Shown one piece after another: positions 1 through 8,184 of a DNA stretch of 64,000 nt. The stretch is from Rhodobacter sp. 24-YEA-8. Lineage in GTDB: Bacteria; Pseudomonadota; Alphaproteobacteria; Rhodobacterales; Rhodobacteraceae. The stretch spans positions 182,223-246,222 of the forward strand of contig NZ_FNSK01000005.1 in NCBI RefSeq assembly GCF_900105075.1. Direction: 5' to 3'. Made by a program: the position numbers and the translations under genes. The notes below the pieces were generated by a model. That model saw only the letters and a list, made by a program, of their open reading frames with translations. It searched no databases and was not told the DNA's origin. Each line of letters opens with the position of its first letter. Position 1 is the first letter of the stretch.

Positions 1-513
1 CAATATGACACATTGCGCCAGGAAGTGGCCGGGCTGGCCGGGCAGATCAATGGCATGCACAGCCGGCTTGACTGGATGCCGGTGCGCTATGTGAACCGCG
101 CCTTCGGCCAGCAGACGCTGGCGGGGCTTTACCGGATCGCCAGGATCGGGCTGGTCACGCCACTGCGCGACGGCATGAATCTGGTGGCCAAGGAATATGT
201 CGCGGCTCAGGATCCCGAGGATCCGGGCACCCTCATCCTGTCCCGCTTCGCCGGGGCCGCCGCCGAATTGCGGGACGGCGCGCTGCTGGTGAACCCCTAT
301 GACGAAGAAACCATAACGCGCGCCATTGCGCAGGCGGTTACGATGACCCGCGACGAGCGCAAGGCGCGCCACGCCGCCATGACGGCGGTTCTGGCAGAGC
401 ATGATGTCTTTGCCTGGTGCCGGAACTATATGGCGCAGCTCGGGGATGTCCGCCCGGTTCTCGCCTCTGGCACCGAAGCCGGGCGCCGCGCGCCGGGTCA
501 GACTGTTGTCTGA
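1..513 (+). CDS. otsA: Trehalose-6-phosphate synthase, 3' part
   Basis: This is the end of a GT20-family trehalose-6-phosphate synthase; the 5' part lies left of the window. The cytoplasmic enzyme joins UDP-glucose to glucose-6-phosphate, the first step to the osmoprotectant trehalose. The visible 170 residues contain the donor-binding signature TPLRDGMNLVAKEYVAAQ (from about visible residue 53), then LSRFAGAAAEL and LLVNPYDEE, all in the usual GT20 order. The protein ends in a short polar tail after the family core. Trehalose synthesis is a common target of the alphaproteobacterial general stress response, which fits the stress genes that follow, but its promoter is not in the window. Identification is firm; only the fragment can be judged. 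Confidence 0.93.
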   Translation, partial: QYDTLRQEVAGLAGQINGMHSRLDWMPVRYVNRAFGQQTLAGLYRIARIGLVTPLRDGMNLVAKEYVAAQDPEDPGTLILSRFAGAAAELRDGALLVNPYDEETITRAIAQAVTMTRDERKARHAAMTAVLAEHDVFAWCRNYMAQLGDVRPVLASGTEAGRRAPGQTVV

Positions 514-518
514 CCCGG
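493..518. terminator. Perfect hairpin between convergent genes
   Basis: Arms 493-503 and 508-518 are perfectly complementary (11 bp) with a 4-base TGTT loop. The otsA stop codon sits in the right arm. No T-run follows, so the terminator role is inferred from its place between otsA (+) and the leftward gene that ends at 568. Confidence 0.55.
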
Positions 519-567
519 ATGCCAGTTGCCGACAGGCCCGCCACAGTCGCGCGACGGGGGCAGACCC

Positions 568-810
568 TTATGTCGCGCGGCGGATAAAACCTGCGACAGG
601 CCAGGTCCAGCCGATCTCGCGTGACCGGTTCGGGCGCAGCCAGATCCAGTTCAGAAGGCCTGCCGGAACGCCAAGCAGCAGCCCGGCCAGGGCCGCAATG
701 ACAAAGGTCGCCGCATCATAATAGCCAAGCGCGAGGCCCGCGATCACCACCGTTCCGGCGATGCAGGCCGCCCAGAGATGGACGAGCAGAAGGCGCAGCC
801 AGGGAAACAT
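568..810 (-). CDS. Small two-helix membrane protein
   Basis: An 80-residue protein with two hydrophobic segments (about residues 7-28 and 33-56) and a basic, tryptophan-rich C-terminal tail. I do not recognise a named family. The start is supported by AAAGGAG 8 bases before the ATG. It is the last of three leftward genes (1961-1695, 1641-862, 810-568) separated by about 50 bases each, so it may be transcribed from the stress-type promoter at 2014-2038. It may be an inner-membrane stress or envelope protein, but nothing in the sequence fixes a function. Confidence 0.6.
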   Translation of the reverse strand: MFPWLRLLLVHLWAACIAGTVVIAGLALGYYDAATFVIAALAGLLLGVPAGLLNWIWLRPNRSREIGWTWPVAGFIRRAT

Positions 811-861
811 CCTCTTCTCCTTTCATATCAGGTTCAGGGCACCCCACAAAGGATGCCGGTT

Positions 862-1641
862 TCACCCGCCGCTTTGCCGGCGCAGTTCGCGCAGCTGGTC
901 GGCGGTGATATAGCCGCTGGCCCGCAGCCCTTCGTCGCGCTGCCAGGTCGCGATGGCATTGCGGCTGTTCTGACCCAGAACACCATCGGTGCCCCGCGTG
1001 TTATAGCCAAGTGCCGTCAGGCGGCGCTGAAGATCGCGGCGTTCCGGGACCGTCAGCCCGAGGAGGCGCTCCTCTGCCCGGTCATCCATGGCGACAGTGT
1101 TTTCCGGCGGCGATACCGTTCCGGCCTGATCGCGAAGCTGGCGGACCTGGCGGTCGGTCACATAACCGCTGGCGGCCACGCCGTTTGCCGTTTGCCAGCG
1201 CCGTATGGCGTCGCGGGTCTTGCTCCCCCAGAGACCATCCGCCACCCCGGCATCATAGCCAAGCGAGGTCAGCTGGCTCTGGATCTGGCGCCGCTGATCG
1301 CGGCTCAGCGCGAGCGCCGCTTCTGCATTGCTGGCACTGTCGGTAGGCGCGGGTGCGGGCAGGGGCTTCGGGTCAACAGGGCGGACCACGCCGCCAAGCC
1401 GCGCGATTTCGCGTTCCGCTTCGGCACGGGAAAGGCCATTCGGGAAGCGTTGCAGATAGGCACGCCAGCCGTTCAGCGTTCCGGTCTGCCGCGCCTCGGC
1501 GCCGGCCTGGCGGTCAAGCTCCTGTACCAGCAGGCCCTGTGCAACGCCCGAAATGATACCTTCGAGATCCCCCTGCGCCCGTGCCGGAGACTGCACCCCG
1601 AGACAGACGAAAATCGCAAGAGCAGAGACTGACTTCCTCAT
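862..1641 (-). CDS. Secreted protein with two peptidoglycan-binding repeats
   Basis: A 259-residue exported protein. Residues 1-22 form a signal peptide ending SPARA, with likely cleavage before QGDLE. After a region rich in Ala, Arg and Pro come two copies of the three-helix peptidoglycan-binding domain (PG_binding_1). Each copy begins with the pattern seen in QSQLTSLGYDAGVADGLWG and QRRLTALGYNTRGTDGVLG and is followed by a TRDAIRRWQ or SRNAIATWQ block. No catalytic domain is visible, so it probably binds the cell wall without cutting it. The chosen start has AAAGGAGG 6-7 bases upstream; a start 20 codons earlier would lack both a ribosome site and a clean signal peptide. It sits between two small leftward genes and may share their promoter. 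Confidence 0.85.
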   Translation of the reverse strand: MRKSVSALAIFVCLGVQSPARAQGDLEGIISGVAQGLLVQELDRQAGAEARQTGTLNGWRAYLQRFPNGLSRAEAEREIARLGGVVRPVDPKPLPAPAPTDSASNAEAALALSRDQRRQIQSQLTSLGYDAGVADGLWGSKTRDAIRRWQTANGVAASGYVTDRQVRQLRDQAGTVSPPENTVAMDDRAEERLLGLTVPERRDLQRRLTALGYNTRGTDGVLGQNSRNAIATWQRDEGLRASGYITADQLRELRRQSGG

Positions 1642-1694
1642 AGTGTTCCTCCTTTGGTCAGGCGCTGTGCGCCCTGTCATGGCACAAGACCGCC

Positions 1695-1961
1695 TCAGCA
1701 CAGGAAAGGCCCTGATGCGGCGGTGGCGGACCGGGCCTGCAAGGCGCCTGCCCCGCTGTCCTGAGAAGAGGCGACCGGCCCCTCGGGCCGATCTGGCGCG
1801 GGAATGGGGTCTCCGACTTCGGGGAGTTGCGGGATATCCGGGCCGCGGCGGCCCGGTCTCGGGTCCTGCACCGGCGTATCGGCCGGATCCTGCGGTACAT
1901 CCGGGCCTGCGGGCGGGGCCGGCGTGACCGGCAGATCGGGATCTTCGCCTCCATGTGGCAT
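1695..1961 (-). CDS. Small proline-rich protein
   Basis: An 88-residue protein, about one quarter proline, with many Asp and Gly residues and no hydrophobic core, so it is probably disordered. No family is recognised. The ATG follows GGAGGG at normal spacing, and a strong EcfG-type promoter (2014-2038) points straight at it with about 50 bases between. The overlapping reading frame on the same strand (1658-2239) has no such start. Its promoter suggests a stress-induced product. It could still be a spurious frame in GC-rich DNA, but the promoter plus ribosome site make expression likely. Confidence 0.6.
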   Translation of the reverse strand: MPHGGEDPDLPVTPAPPAGPDVPQDPADTPVQDPRPGRRGPDIPQLPEVGDPIPAPDRPEGPVASSQDSGAGALQARSATAASGPFLC

Positions 1962-2013
1962 CGTAAACCCTCCGTCTGATGTGAGGCCGGAATGGTGTCC
2001 GGCACAGGAAGCA

Positions 2014-2038
2014 AACCCGCTGCTGCAGGCTCTGTTCC
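2014..2038 (-). promoter_or_regulatory. EcfG-type promoter for the leftward genes
   Basis: Reading leftward, the -35 GGAAC is at 2038-2034 and the -10 GGTT at 2017-2014, with a 16-base spacer. This matches the general-stress (EcfG) promoter pattern GGAAC-N16/17-cGTT. The start codon at 1961 is about 50 bases downstream. Confidence 0.7.
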
Positions 2039-2127
2039 GTCTCGATCTGTCATGCAGCGCTTTTTCGCCTCCCGGGTGCGGCGGAGCTTAAAAAGTGGGG
2101 CGGTACCTCGCGGGGCGGGATCACTTC

Positions 2128-2152
2128 GGAACAAATCGCAGTCCAAAAGGTT
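2128..2152 (+). promoter_or_regulatory. EcfG-type promoter for the stress protein at 2238
   Basis: GGAAC at 2128-2132, 16-base spacer, GGTT at 2149-2152. It lies 86 bases before the start codon at 2238 and is divergent from the promoter at 2014-2038. Confidence 0.75.
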
Positions 2153-2237
2153 TCTTCCCCTCATGCGCCGCCTTTGTCGCCTGGACAGGCAAGGGCGGGC
2201 CGCCAGCAGACCACCTGTCCGGAAGGGGGAGAATGAC

Positions 2238-2795
2238 ATGCCCGTAATGACCCGGCTTTACCAGGATCACGCCGCCGCAATGCGCGCCGTTGAACAGATC
2301 GAGGCGCTGGCTTTGCCCTCGGTCGAGCCGTCGATCCTTGGCGGGGATGCCCTCAGGGAATATCGCGATATGCGGATCGAACGGGATCCGGTCACGGGCG
2401 AAAAGACCCGGATCCCCGAACCCGCCCCTGCAACAGCGGCGGGTGGGGCGCTCGGCGCGGCGGTGGGTGGCAGTGCGGGCCTTCTCGCAGGGCTTGGGTT
2501 TATCGTCATCCCCGGCCTTGGCCCGGTCGCCGCCGGCGGGTGGCTGGTCACTGCACTGACGGGCGCGGCGGGTGGCGCGCTGGCCGGCGCCTCTTTCGGG
2601 GCACTGGTCGATCTTGGCATCCAGGAAGAGGATGCGGATCTCTACACCGAGACGTTCCGGCGAGGCGGCGTCGCTGTCGCCGTGCGTTTCCCGGAGGCTT
2701 ATCGGGGCGAGGTAGAAGCGGTGCTGGCGCAGACCGATGCCAGTTCTCTGCCCGATTTACGCCGCGCGCAACAGGCCGGAACCCCGCCTCGCTGA
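2238..2795 (+). CDS. General stress protein, YflT/17M-like with glycine zipper
   Basis: A 185-residue protein with an N-terminal domain like Bacillus YflT/general stress protein 17M (MTRLYQDHAAAMRAVEQIEA), a Gly/Ala-rich hydrophobic middle (about residues 67-125) of glycine-zipper type, and a C-terminal segment resembling the N-terminal fold again (VAVAVRFPEAYRGEVEAVL). The glycine-rich part may insert in or associate with membranes; the biochemical role of the family is not established. The start is set by GGGGGAG before ATG 2238; the frame is open further upstream but lacks a ribosome site there. An EcfG-type promoter precedes it. A paralogue with the same layout lies at 9662-10255, also under a stress promoter. 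Confidence 0.85.
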   Translation: MPVMTRLYQDHAAAMRAVEQIEALALPSVEPSILGGDALREYRDMRIERDPVTGEKTRIPEPAPATAAGGALGAAVGGSAGLLAGLGFIVIPGLGPVAAGGWLVTALTGAAGGALAGASFGALVDLGIQEEDADLYTETFRRGGVAVAVRFPEAYRGEVEAVLAQTDASSLPDLRRAQQAGTPPR

Positions 2796-2882
2796 CCGTT
2801 CCGGGCGCGAGGGGAAAACCATCTGCCGGATTGCGAATTACATTGCCGCGCCGCCACAGAGATATTTCAGGAGAACGCTTTC

Positions 2883-3617
2883 ATGGACAGAACAGGACTG
2901 CCAGACCCGGTTCCCTGGTGCGGCCCTGCGCCAGACCCGGCCGCGCTGCTGAGCAGCTGGAATTTTCACCCGGGCCTTCTGACGGCATTGCTGGCGGCCC
3001 TGATCTTCGGCCTTTTCCGCGCTCAGGGCCGGGGCGTCTTTCTGATGGCATGGGGCGCTCTTGTCATTGCGTTCGTCTCGCCGCTTTGCGCCATGACCAC
3101 TGCCCTTTTCAGCGCCAGATCCCTCCATCATCTGTTACTCGTGAGCCTTGCCGCGCCGATGCTCGCGCTTTGCCTGCCCCTGCGCTGGTCGCGCGCGCCG
3201 GTCGCGTTTTTCCTGACCGCCGGCGCATTGGTTCTCTGGCATATTCCTGCGGTCTACAGCGCGGCTTGGGACAGCGCCGGGATTTACTGGTTGCTGCAAT
3301 TCGCCCTGTTGCTGCCCGCCTGGGCCTTCTGGTCCTCTGCTTTTTTCCCGGCGGATCGCGACGCGGGCGCGGTTCTGGTCAATGCGGCGCTGACCGGCGC
3401 GCTTGCGGGGGTAATGGGGCTGATCGGGGCGGTACTGACCTTCTCGAACCGGCTTCTTTATACGGAACATATGGCGGCACCACTTGCCTGGGGGATCGAG
3501 CCGCTTGCCGATCAGCAAACTGCCGGGCTGATCATGTGGGTGCCGGGGCTGCTGCCGCTGGCACTGGTCGCCGCCGTCATGTTCAGACGCGCCTGGCGCG
3601 TGGGGCAGGCCGCATGA
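2883..3617 (+). CDS. CtaG-like cytochrome oxidase assembly protein
   Basis: A 244-residue polytopic membrane protein of the Caa3_CtaG family (six or seven hydrophobic segments). Conserved family features are visible: WNFHPGLL near the N-terminus, HHLLLVSLAAPMLAL in the middle, LWHIPAVYSAAW, and a C-terminal GLIMWVPGLLPLAL block. In Bacillus this family is required for assembly of the caa3 oxidase, probably by copper handling. Here it precedes an oxidase on the same strand, so it is likely the assembly factor for that enzyme. AGGAG lies 10 bases before the ATG. Its stop overlaps the next start (ATGA at 3614), indicating translational coupling. Confidence 0.85.
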   Translation: MDRTGLPDPVPWCGPAPDPAALLSSWNFHPGLLTALLAALIFGLFRAQGRGVFLMAWGALVIAFVSPLCAMTTALFSARSLHHLLLVSLAAPMLALCLPLRWSRAPVAFFLTAGALVLWHIPAVYSAAWDSAGIYWLLQFALLLPAWAFWSSAFFPADRDAGAVLVNAALTGALAGVMGLIGAVLTFSNRLLYTEHMAAPLAWGIEPLADQQTAGLIMWVPGLLPLALVAAVMFRRAWRVGQAA

Positions 3618-4096
3618 TTACCGCCCTGAAATTCCTGCATGTCGCAGGACTCGCCTGCTGGTGCGCGAGCCTGATCGCGCTGCCGCTGCTGATGAAAACC
3701 CATGGCCGCGCCCGGAACCAGCGCCAATATGTGCATTTCCGGCTTGTCACCCATATCGGCTATATCGCCTTCGCAACGCCCGCCGCGCTGGTGACCATCA
3801 TTGCAGGCACCGCGCTGATCTTTGCCGCGCAGGTTTTCGCGCCATGGCTGCTGGTGAAACTGGCTTTCGTGGCCGCAATGGTGCTGGTGCATGTCTGGTT
3901 CGGCCACCTCATCCAGCGCTCGGGCGAAGAGAAGCGCAGCCACTGGCAGGCCGCGCCGCTTGCAGGGCTGCTGCTGGTCCTGCCGCTGATCGCGATTGTG
4001 CTGGCGCTGGTTCTCGGCAAGCCAGACCTCACGCCGCTCAGCGGGTTGATCCCGGATCAGTTCCTCGCACCACGCGGAGGAGGGGGCGCATCATGA
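3614..4096 (+). CDS. CopD/HemJ-like four-helix membrane protein
   Basis: A 160-residue membrane protein with four hydrophobic segments. The N-terminal KFLHVAGLACWCASL places a histidine in helix 1, and LLVKLAFVAAMVLVHVWFG carries a lysine and a histidine in helix 3. This pattern is shared by CopD copper-uptake proteins and the HemJ-type protoporphyrinogen oxidases. Because it is coupled to the CtaG gene and sits just before an oxidase, a role in copper or heme supply to that oxidase is the simplest inference. The distinction between CopD and HemJ cannot be made from sequence reading alone. Its 3' end overlaps the convergent DUF2231 gene by 40 bases. Confidence 0.75.
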   Translation: MITALKFLHVAGLACWCASLIALPLLMKTHGRARNQRQYVHFRLVTHIGYIAFATPAALVTIIAGTALIFAAQVFAPWLLVKLAFVAAMVLVHVWFGHLIQRSGEEKRSHWQAAPLAGLLLVLPLIAIVLALVLGKPDLTPLSGLIPDQFLAPRGGGGAS

Positions 4097-4599
4097 TCGC
4101 TCTGCGTTCCCAGCCCGTAGTCGAACACGAGCTTGCCGCCATGCCAGCCGGTCATCGCAGTCATCCCGGTCGCAAGCAGCGATGCAAGAAAACCCCAGGG
4201 CAGTACCGCGCCCACGGGGTCTGCAAGCCGCATCCCCCAATTCGCGCCGAGCACCGACAGGAGCATCACCGCGAGGATGAAATGCGTCCAGCTGGCGGCG
4301 CGGATACGGATACCCGGCACCAGCAACAATTCGGCAGTGCCCGCCAGTCCGGCAAGGATACCCATCCCGAAACCAACGCCTGCCGCCCAGAGCGCCGCGC
4401 GCGGCCAGAAGAGATCCCCCGTCCACCAGTAAAGCGCATCTGCGCCCAGCGTGCTGACGCAAAGCGCGATGGGGAAGGCCACCAGCATGGCATGGATCGG
4501 GTGGCCCGCAACGGCGATCTTCGACTCGGTGCGGTGAAAGCTCCGATGCTCATGGATCGGGTCGCGGAGCCTGCGGCGGGGTCGTCTGGCCTGGGTCAT
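4057..4599 (-). CDS. DUF2231 membrane protein
   Basis: A 180-residue protein with a basic, arginine-rich N-terminus and four transmembrane segments. HPIHAMLVAFPIAL is the DUF2231 signature (a conserved His-Pro-x-His before helix 1), followed by WPRAALWAAGVG and TGMTAMTGWHGGKLVFDYG at the C-terminal end. The function of DUF2231 is unknown; its histidines suggest heme or metal binding. AGAGGAGGA lies about 10 bases before ATG 4599. It is read against the respiratory genes on either side, and an EcfG-type promoter at 4631-4655 points at it, so it is probably a stress-induced insertion in the oxidase cluster and not an oxidase subunit. Confidence 0.82.
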   Translation of the reverse strand: MTQARRPRRRLRDPIHEHRSFHRTESKIAVAGHPIHAMLVAFPIALCVSTLGADALYWWTGDLFWPRAALWAAGVGFGMGILAGLAGTAELLLVPGIRIRAASWTHFILAVMLLSVLGANWGMRLADPVGAVLPWGFLASLLATGMTAMTGWHGGKLVFDYGLGTQSDHDAPPPPRGARN

Positions 4600-5346
4600 C
4601 TGCGTCTGTCCTCCTCTGCGGCTGTTGGAAAACCAGCGGCGGCGCTGATGGTTCCGGCGCTGGCCGGATGTGGCGGGCCGCTCTCGACCCTTTCCCCCCA
4701 GGGGCCTGCGGCCGCTGATATCGCGGCCCTCTGGTGGGCGATGCTCACGGGCGCCACGCTGATCACGCTTCTGGTGCTGGTGCTGGTCTGGCGCGGCTTT
4801 GCGCGCCAGGGCATCCGCCCGCCCGCAGAAAGCTTCTGGATCAGGGGGATGGGGCTTGGCTTCAGCTTTGCCGTTCTGATCGCGGTGGTCGGCGCAGGCA
4901 TCTGGGTGGGCGAGCGGATCCAGGCCCGCCCCGGTGCGGATGTTGTCCGTGTCGAAGCCATAGCGCGACAATGGAACTGGCGCTTTAACCAGCCCGGCCC
5001 GGATGGGGTGATGATCGGGACAGAGGGTCGCCTTTACATCCCCGCAGGAACGCCGATTGATGTCGTGATCCGCTCGGACGACGTGATCCACGCCTTCTGG
5101 GTGCCCCAGCTGGCGGGCAAGATGGACGCCCTGCCCGGCCGCGACAATCTTCTGCGGATCGAGGCCTCAGCGCCCGGCCTCTACCACGGCGCTTCCGCCG
5201 AATTCTCGGGCATCGGCTATGCCGGGATGCGGTTTGAAGTGCTGGCCTATGATCCGGCCCGCCCGCCCGATTTCAGCGATCTTTCAGGCACCTCCGGCCC
5301 GGCGGATCGGGCAGAGCCTGCCGCCCACCAGGAGGGCACTCCATGA
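4552..5346 (+). CDS. Heme-copper oxidase subunit II without CuA site
   Basis: A subunit II protein with a lipoprotein-type signal (LAGC), two membrane helices and a periplasmic cupredoxin domain. The first CuA histidine is present (DVIHAFWVP), but the usual C-x3-C-x3-H core reads GASAEFSGIGYAGM: both cysteines are serines and the second histidine is tyrosine. Without CuA the enzyme is unlikely to take electrons from cytochrome c; like E. coli CyoA it probably serves a quinol oxidase. The start is uncertain. ATG 4552 gives a 40-residue leader that overlaps the divergent gene by 48 bases; ATG 4648 would leave too short a signal. The stop overlaps the next gene (ATGA). Confidence 0.85.
   Translation: MDRVAEPAAGSSGLGHLRLSSSAAVGKPAAALMVPALAGCGGPLSTLSPQGPAAADIAALWWAMLTGATLITLLVLVLVWRGFARQGIRPPAESFWIRGMGLGFSFAVLIAVVGAGIWVGERIQARPGADVVRVEAIARQWNWRFNQPGPDGVMIGTEGRLYIPAGTPIDVVIRSDDVIHAFWVPQLAGKMDALPGRDNLLRIEASAPGLYHGASAEFSGIGYAGMRFEVLAYDPARPPDFSDLSGTSGPADRAEPAAHQEGTP
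4631..4655 (-). promoter_or_regulatory. EcfG-type promoter for the DUF2231 gene
   Basis: Reading leftward, GGAAC at 4655-4651, 16-base spacer, GGTT at 4634-4631. Transcription would begin about 25 bases before ATG 4599. The site lies inside the signal-peptide codons of the oppositely read oxidase subunit II. Confidence 0.65.
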
Positions 5347-7820
5347 CCGAACTCCCCCCGGGCCTTGCCGCCAACCCGCCGTGGCGCGCCTTGCACCTGC
5401 ACCGCGAGCTGGACCAGATCTGGGGTCGCCCGGCGGGTCTGCGCGGCGTCCTGACCTCGGTCAACCACAGCGAGCTGGGGCTGCGGTTCATGCTGGCCTC
5501 TTTCGTGTTCTTTGCCATTGCAGGCTGTCTCGCCATGCTGATCCGGGCGCAGCTGGCAACACCCGGCGGCGCGTTTCTCGACACAGCACTTTATAACCAG
5601 TTCTTCACCATGCATGGCAGCCTGATGATGTTCCTCTTTGCCATTCCGATGCTGGAAGGGCTGGGGATGTATCTGCTGCCCAAAATGCTCGGGTCGCGCG
5701 ACCTTGCTTTCCCGCGCCTCTCGGCGCTTGGCTGGTGGTGCTATCTCTTCGGGGGTCTGATCATTCTTTCCGCGCTGGTCGCGGGTGTCGCGCCGGATGG
5801 CGGCTGGTTCATGTATACGCCTTTGTCGTCAAAGACCTACAGCCCGGGGATCAATGCCGATGTCTGGCTGCTGGGGGTGACCTTTGTCGAAATCTCGGCG
5901 CTGGCCGCAGCGGTTGAGATCACGGTCACTATCCTCAGAATGCGCGCGCCGGGGATGAAGCTCACGGAAATGCCGCTCTTCGCCTGGTATATGCTGGGGA
6001 CCAGCGCAATGATGCTGGTGGGCTTTCCGCCGCTGATCCTCGGCTCGGTGCTGCTCGAGATCGAGCGCGCCTTTGACTGGCCGTTTTTCGATGTGACGCG
6101 CGGCGGTGACCCTTTGCTCTGGCAGCACCTCTTCTGGCTTTTCGGGCATCCGGAGGTCTATATCATCTTTCTCCCCGCCGCCGGCGCAATCTCGACGATC
6201 CTGCCGGTGATGTGCCGCACAAAGATCATGGGTTATGGCGCCATCGTTGCTGCCGTGCTGGGGCTGGTCTTCCTCTCCTTTGGCCTCTGGGTGCATCACA
6301 TGTTCACAGTGGGCATTCCCCATATGGCGCTGGCGTTCTTCTCGGCGGCCTCGGCGCTGGTGGCGGTGCCGACCGCGGTGCAGATCTTCGCCTGGATCGG
6401 CACGATGTGGCAGGGAAGACCGCAGATGCGGCTGCCGATGCTGCATCTGATGGGGTTCTTCTCGACCTTTGTGATGGGCGGGCTGACCGGCGTGATGCTG
6501 GCGATCGTGCCCTTCAACTGGCAGGCGCATGACACGGCTTTCGTCACCGCCCATCTGCATTATGTGCTGATCGGCGGGTTTGTTTTCCCGATGATGGCGG
6601 CGGCGGTCTACTGGATGCCACTTTTCACCGGGCGCGCGGCGGTGCGTGGTCTGGGGCCTGCGGCTTTCTGGCTGATCCTGATCGGCTTTCACGGCACGTT
6701 CTTCATCATGCATCTGACAGGTCTGCTGGGAATGCCGCGCCGGATCGATGTCTATCCCGACAACCCGGAATGGATCTGGCCCAATCTCGTCAGTTCCTTC
6801 TTCGGCTTTGTGATGGCGGCGGGCTTTGCGCTTTTCGCGCTGGATCTGGTGTTGCAGACGCTGTTCGGCACGAAGGCACGGCGCGATCCCTGGACCGCCG
6901 GTACACTTGAATGGGCGATGCCGATGCCCGCCCCCAGCTACAATATCGCCTCGCTGCCGCTGCCCGGCCAGAGCGCGTTGCAGCTGGCGCGCGGTGAAGG
7001 GCTGCTGCCCGGAGCACCCCGCGCGCGGCGCGAGACGCTGGTGGTCGATGCGATCAGCGGCGCGCCGCGTCATATCGCTGTACTGCCGGGGAATTCCGCG
7101 CTGCCGATTGTGACCGCGGCCGTGATCGGCTGCTTTGTCCTGACGATGCTGTTCGGGCTCTATCTTTTGGCGCCTCTTGGTCTTGTGGCCATCGCGGCAA
7201 TCATCTGGCAGTGGCACCGTTTCATGGGCAGCCCCCGGGATGAGGCGCTGATCAGTCTCGCGCCGGGGCTGAGTCTCCCCGTCAACGCCATGATCCCCGA
7301 CGGGCTGGCGCGGACCGGGCTCACCTGTCTCCTGATCGCGAATGGCACTTTCTTTACCTGCTTTCTCTTCGCAGTCGGGTTCCTCTCGGTCATTGCCCCT
7401 GGCTGGCCCGCACCGCCCTCTGGCATCGCGACCCCTCTCACTGCCGCGCTGACTGCCGTGCTGATCCTGATCCTGATCGCAGCCTCCGGGCTGGCGCGTT
7501 TCCGCCTTGCAGCCGGGGTGCCTATCGCCTTGCCGCTTTTGCTGCTGGGGCTTGGGGCAATCGGCGGTCTGGCATTGCAGCTTGATGATCCGACGCATCA
7601 CGCCCGCGACGCACTGCGCGCGGCCGGGCTTGGCTATGTCGCGCTGCATTGCGCGGTTTCCGCGCTTTTTGCCGGGTTGTGCCTCACGCAACGCCGGGAT
7701 GGCAGGATCGCGCCGGCCCGCCTTTCGGCCTGGCCGATCTGGCGCGCCTGGCAGGATTTCACACTTGCGACCACGCTGATCCTCACGCTTCTCATCACCG
7801 GGCAGGAGATAGTCACATGA
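5343..7820 (+). CDS. Fused heme-copper oxidase subunits I and III
   Basis: An 825-residue polytopic protein. Residues 1 to about 550 are subunit I: heme a ligand in TMHGSLMMFLF, CuB His with cross-linked Tyr in FGHPEVYII, CuB pair in VHHMF, and heme a3 and a ligands in TAHLHYVLIGG. The D-channel Asp (SRDLAFPR) and the GHPEV Glu of A1-type oxidases are present. The K-channel position reads PTAVQIF, so the usual Lys is Gln. The last 275 residues add about seven helices in the place of subunit III, a fusion known in some oxidases. With the CuA-less subunit II before it (4-base overlap) it probably forms a proton-pumping quinol oxidase. Confidence 0.92.
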   Translation: MTELPPGLAANPPWRALHLHRELDQIWGRPAGLRGVLTSVNHSELGLRFMLASFVFFAIAGCLAMLIRAQLATPGGAFLDTALYNQFFTMHGSLMMFLFAIPMLEGLGMYLLPKMLGSRDLAFPRLSALGWWCYLFGGLIILSALVAGVAPDGGWFMYTPLSSKTYSPGINADVWLLGVTFVEISALAAAVEITVTILRMRAPGMKLTEMPLFAWYMLGTSAMMLVGFPPLILGSVLLEIERAFDWPFFDVTRGGDPLLWQHLFWLFGHPEVYIIFLPAAGAISTILPVMCRTKIMGYGAIVAAVLGLVFLSFGLWVHHMFTVGIPHMALAFFSAASALVAVPTAVQIFAWIGTMWQGRPQMRLPMLHLMGFFSTFVMGGLTGVMLAIVPFNWQAHDTAFVTAHLHYVLIGGFVFPMMAAAVYWMPLFTGRAAVRGLGPAAFWLILIGFHGTFFIMHLTGLLGMPRRIDVYPDNPEWIWPNLVSSFFGFVMAAGFALFALDLVLQTLFGTKARRDPWTAGTLEWAMPMPAPSYNIASLPLPGQSALQLARGEGLLPGAPRARRETLVVDAISGAPRHIAVLPGNSALPIVTAAVIGCFVLTMLFGLYLLAPLGLVAIAAIIWQWHRFMGSPRDEALISLAPGLSLPVNAMIPDGLARTGLTCLLIANGTFFTCFLFAVGFLSVIAPGWPAPPSGIATPLTAALTAVLILILIAASGLARFRLAAGVPIALPLLLLGLGAIGGLALQLDDPTHHARDALRAAGLGYVALHCAVSALFAGLCLTQRRDGRIAPARLSAWPIWRAWQDFTLATTLILTLLITGQEIVT

Positions 7821-8134
7821 GCTGGCCCCTGCGCGCCCTGTTTGGCCCGACCCTCTGGGCCATAGGCTTTTGCGCAATCTACGCGGCGCATGGGATCGGC
7901 TGCGCGCGCGGCTGGCCCGGGCGCCCTGCCCTTGTCGGCGATCTGCATCATTTCACGCTGATATCGCTTTGGCTGATATGCGTCGCGGCGGCGGGTGTGA
8001 TCCTCTGGTGTTCCCCGCGCGGCAGCGACATTCCCGACCGACTGATCCGCGCTGGCGGCTGGATCGGTCTGATGGCAACATTACTCACCCTTTTCCCTGT
8101 CCTCGGACTGACGACCTGCGGCACCGGGCCATAA
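7817..8134 (+). CDS. Small membrane protein of the oxidase operon
   Basis: A 105-residue protein with three hydrophobic segments (about residues 8-27, 43-63 and 80-98) and four cysteines. Its ATG overlaps the stop of the oxidase gene (ATGA), so it is translated with it. No family is recognised. Position and size suggest an accessory or subunit IV-like component of the oxidase, which is an inference from context only. Confidence 0.75.
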   Translation: MSWPLRALFGPTLWAIGFCAIYAAHGIGCARGWPGRPALVGDLHHFTLISLWLICVAAAGVILWCSPRGSDIPDRLIRAGGWIGLMATLLTLFPVLGLTTCGTGP

Positions 8135-8184
8135 TACGGCCAGAGACTACCGGCCCCTGCCCTCAAAAGGAGATCACCCCGCCC

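Noticed and set aside
1658-2239. Longer leftward frame overlapping the proline-rich gene
   Set aside because: It runs through both stress promoters and has no start signal; the 88-residue frame has both promoter and ribosome site.
5829-7877. Long open frame (682 codons) opposite the oxidase gene
   Set aside because: It is the GC-rich shadow of the fused oxidase gene; its product is highly charged low-complexity text with no family pattern.
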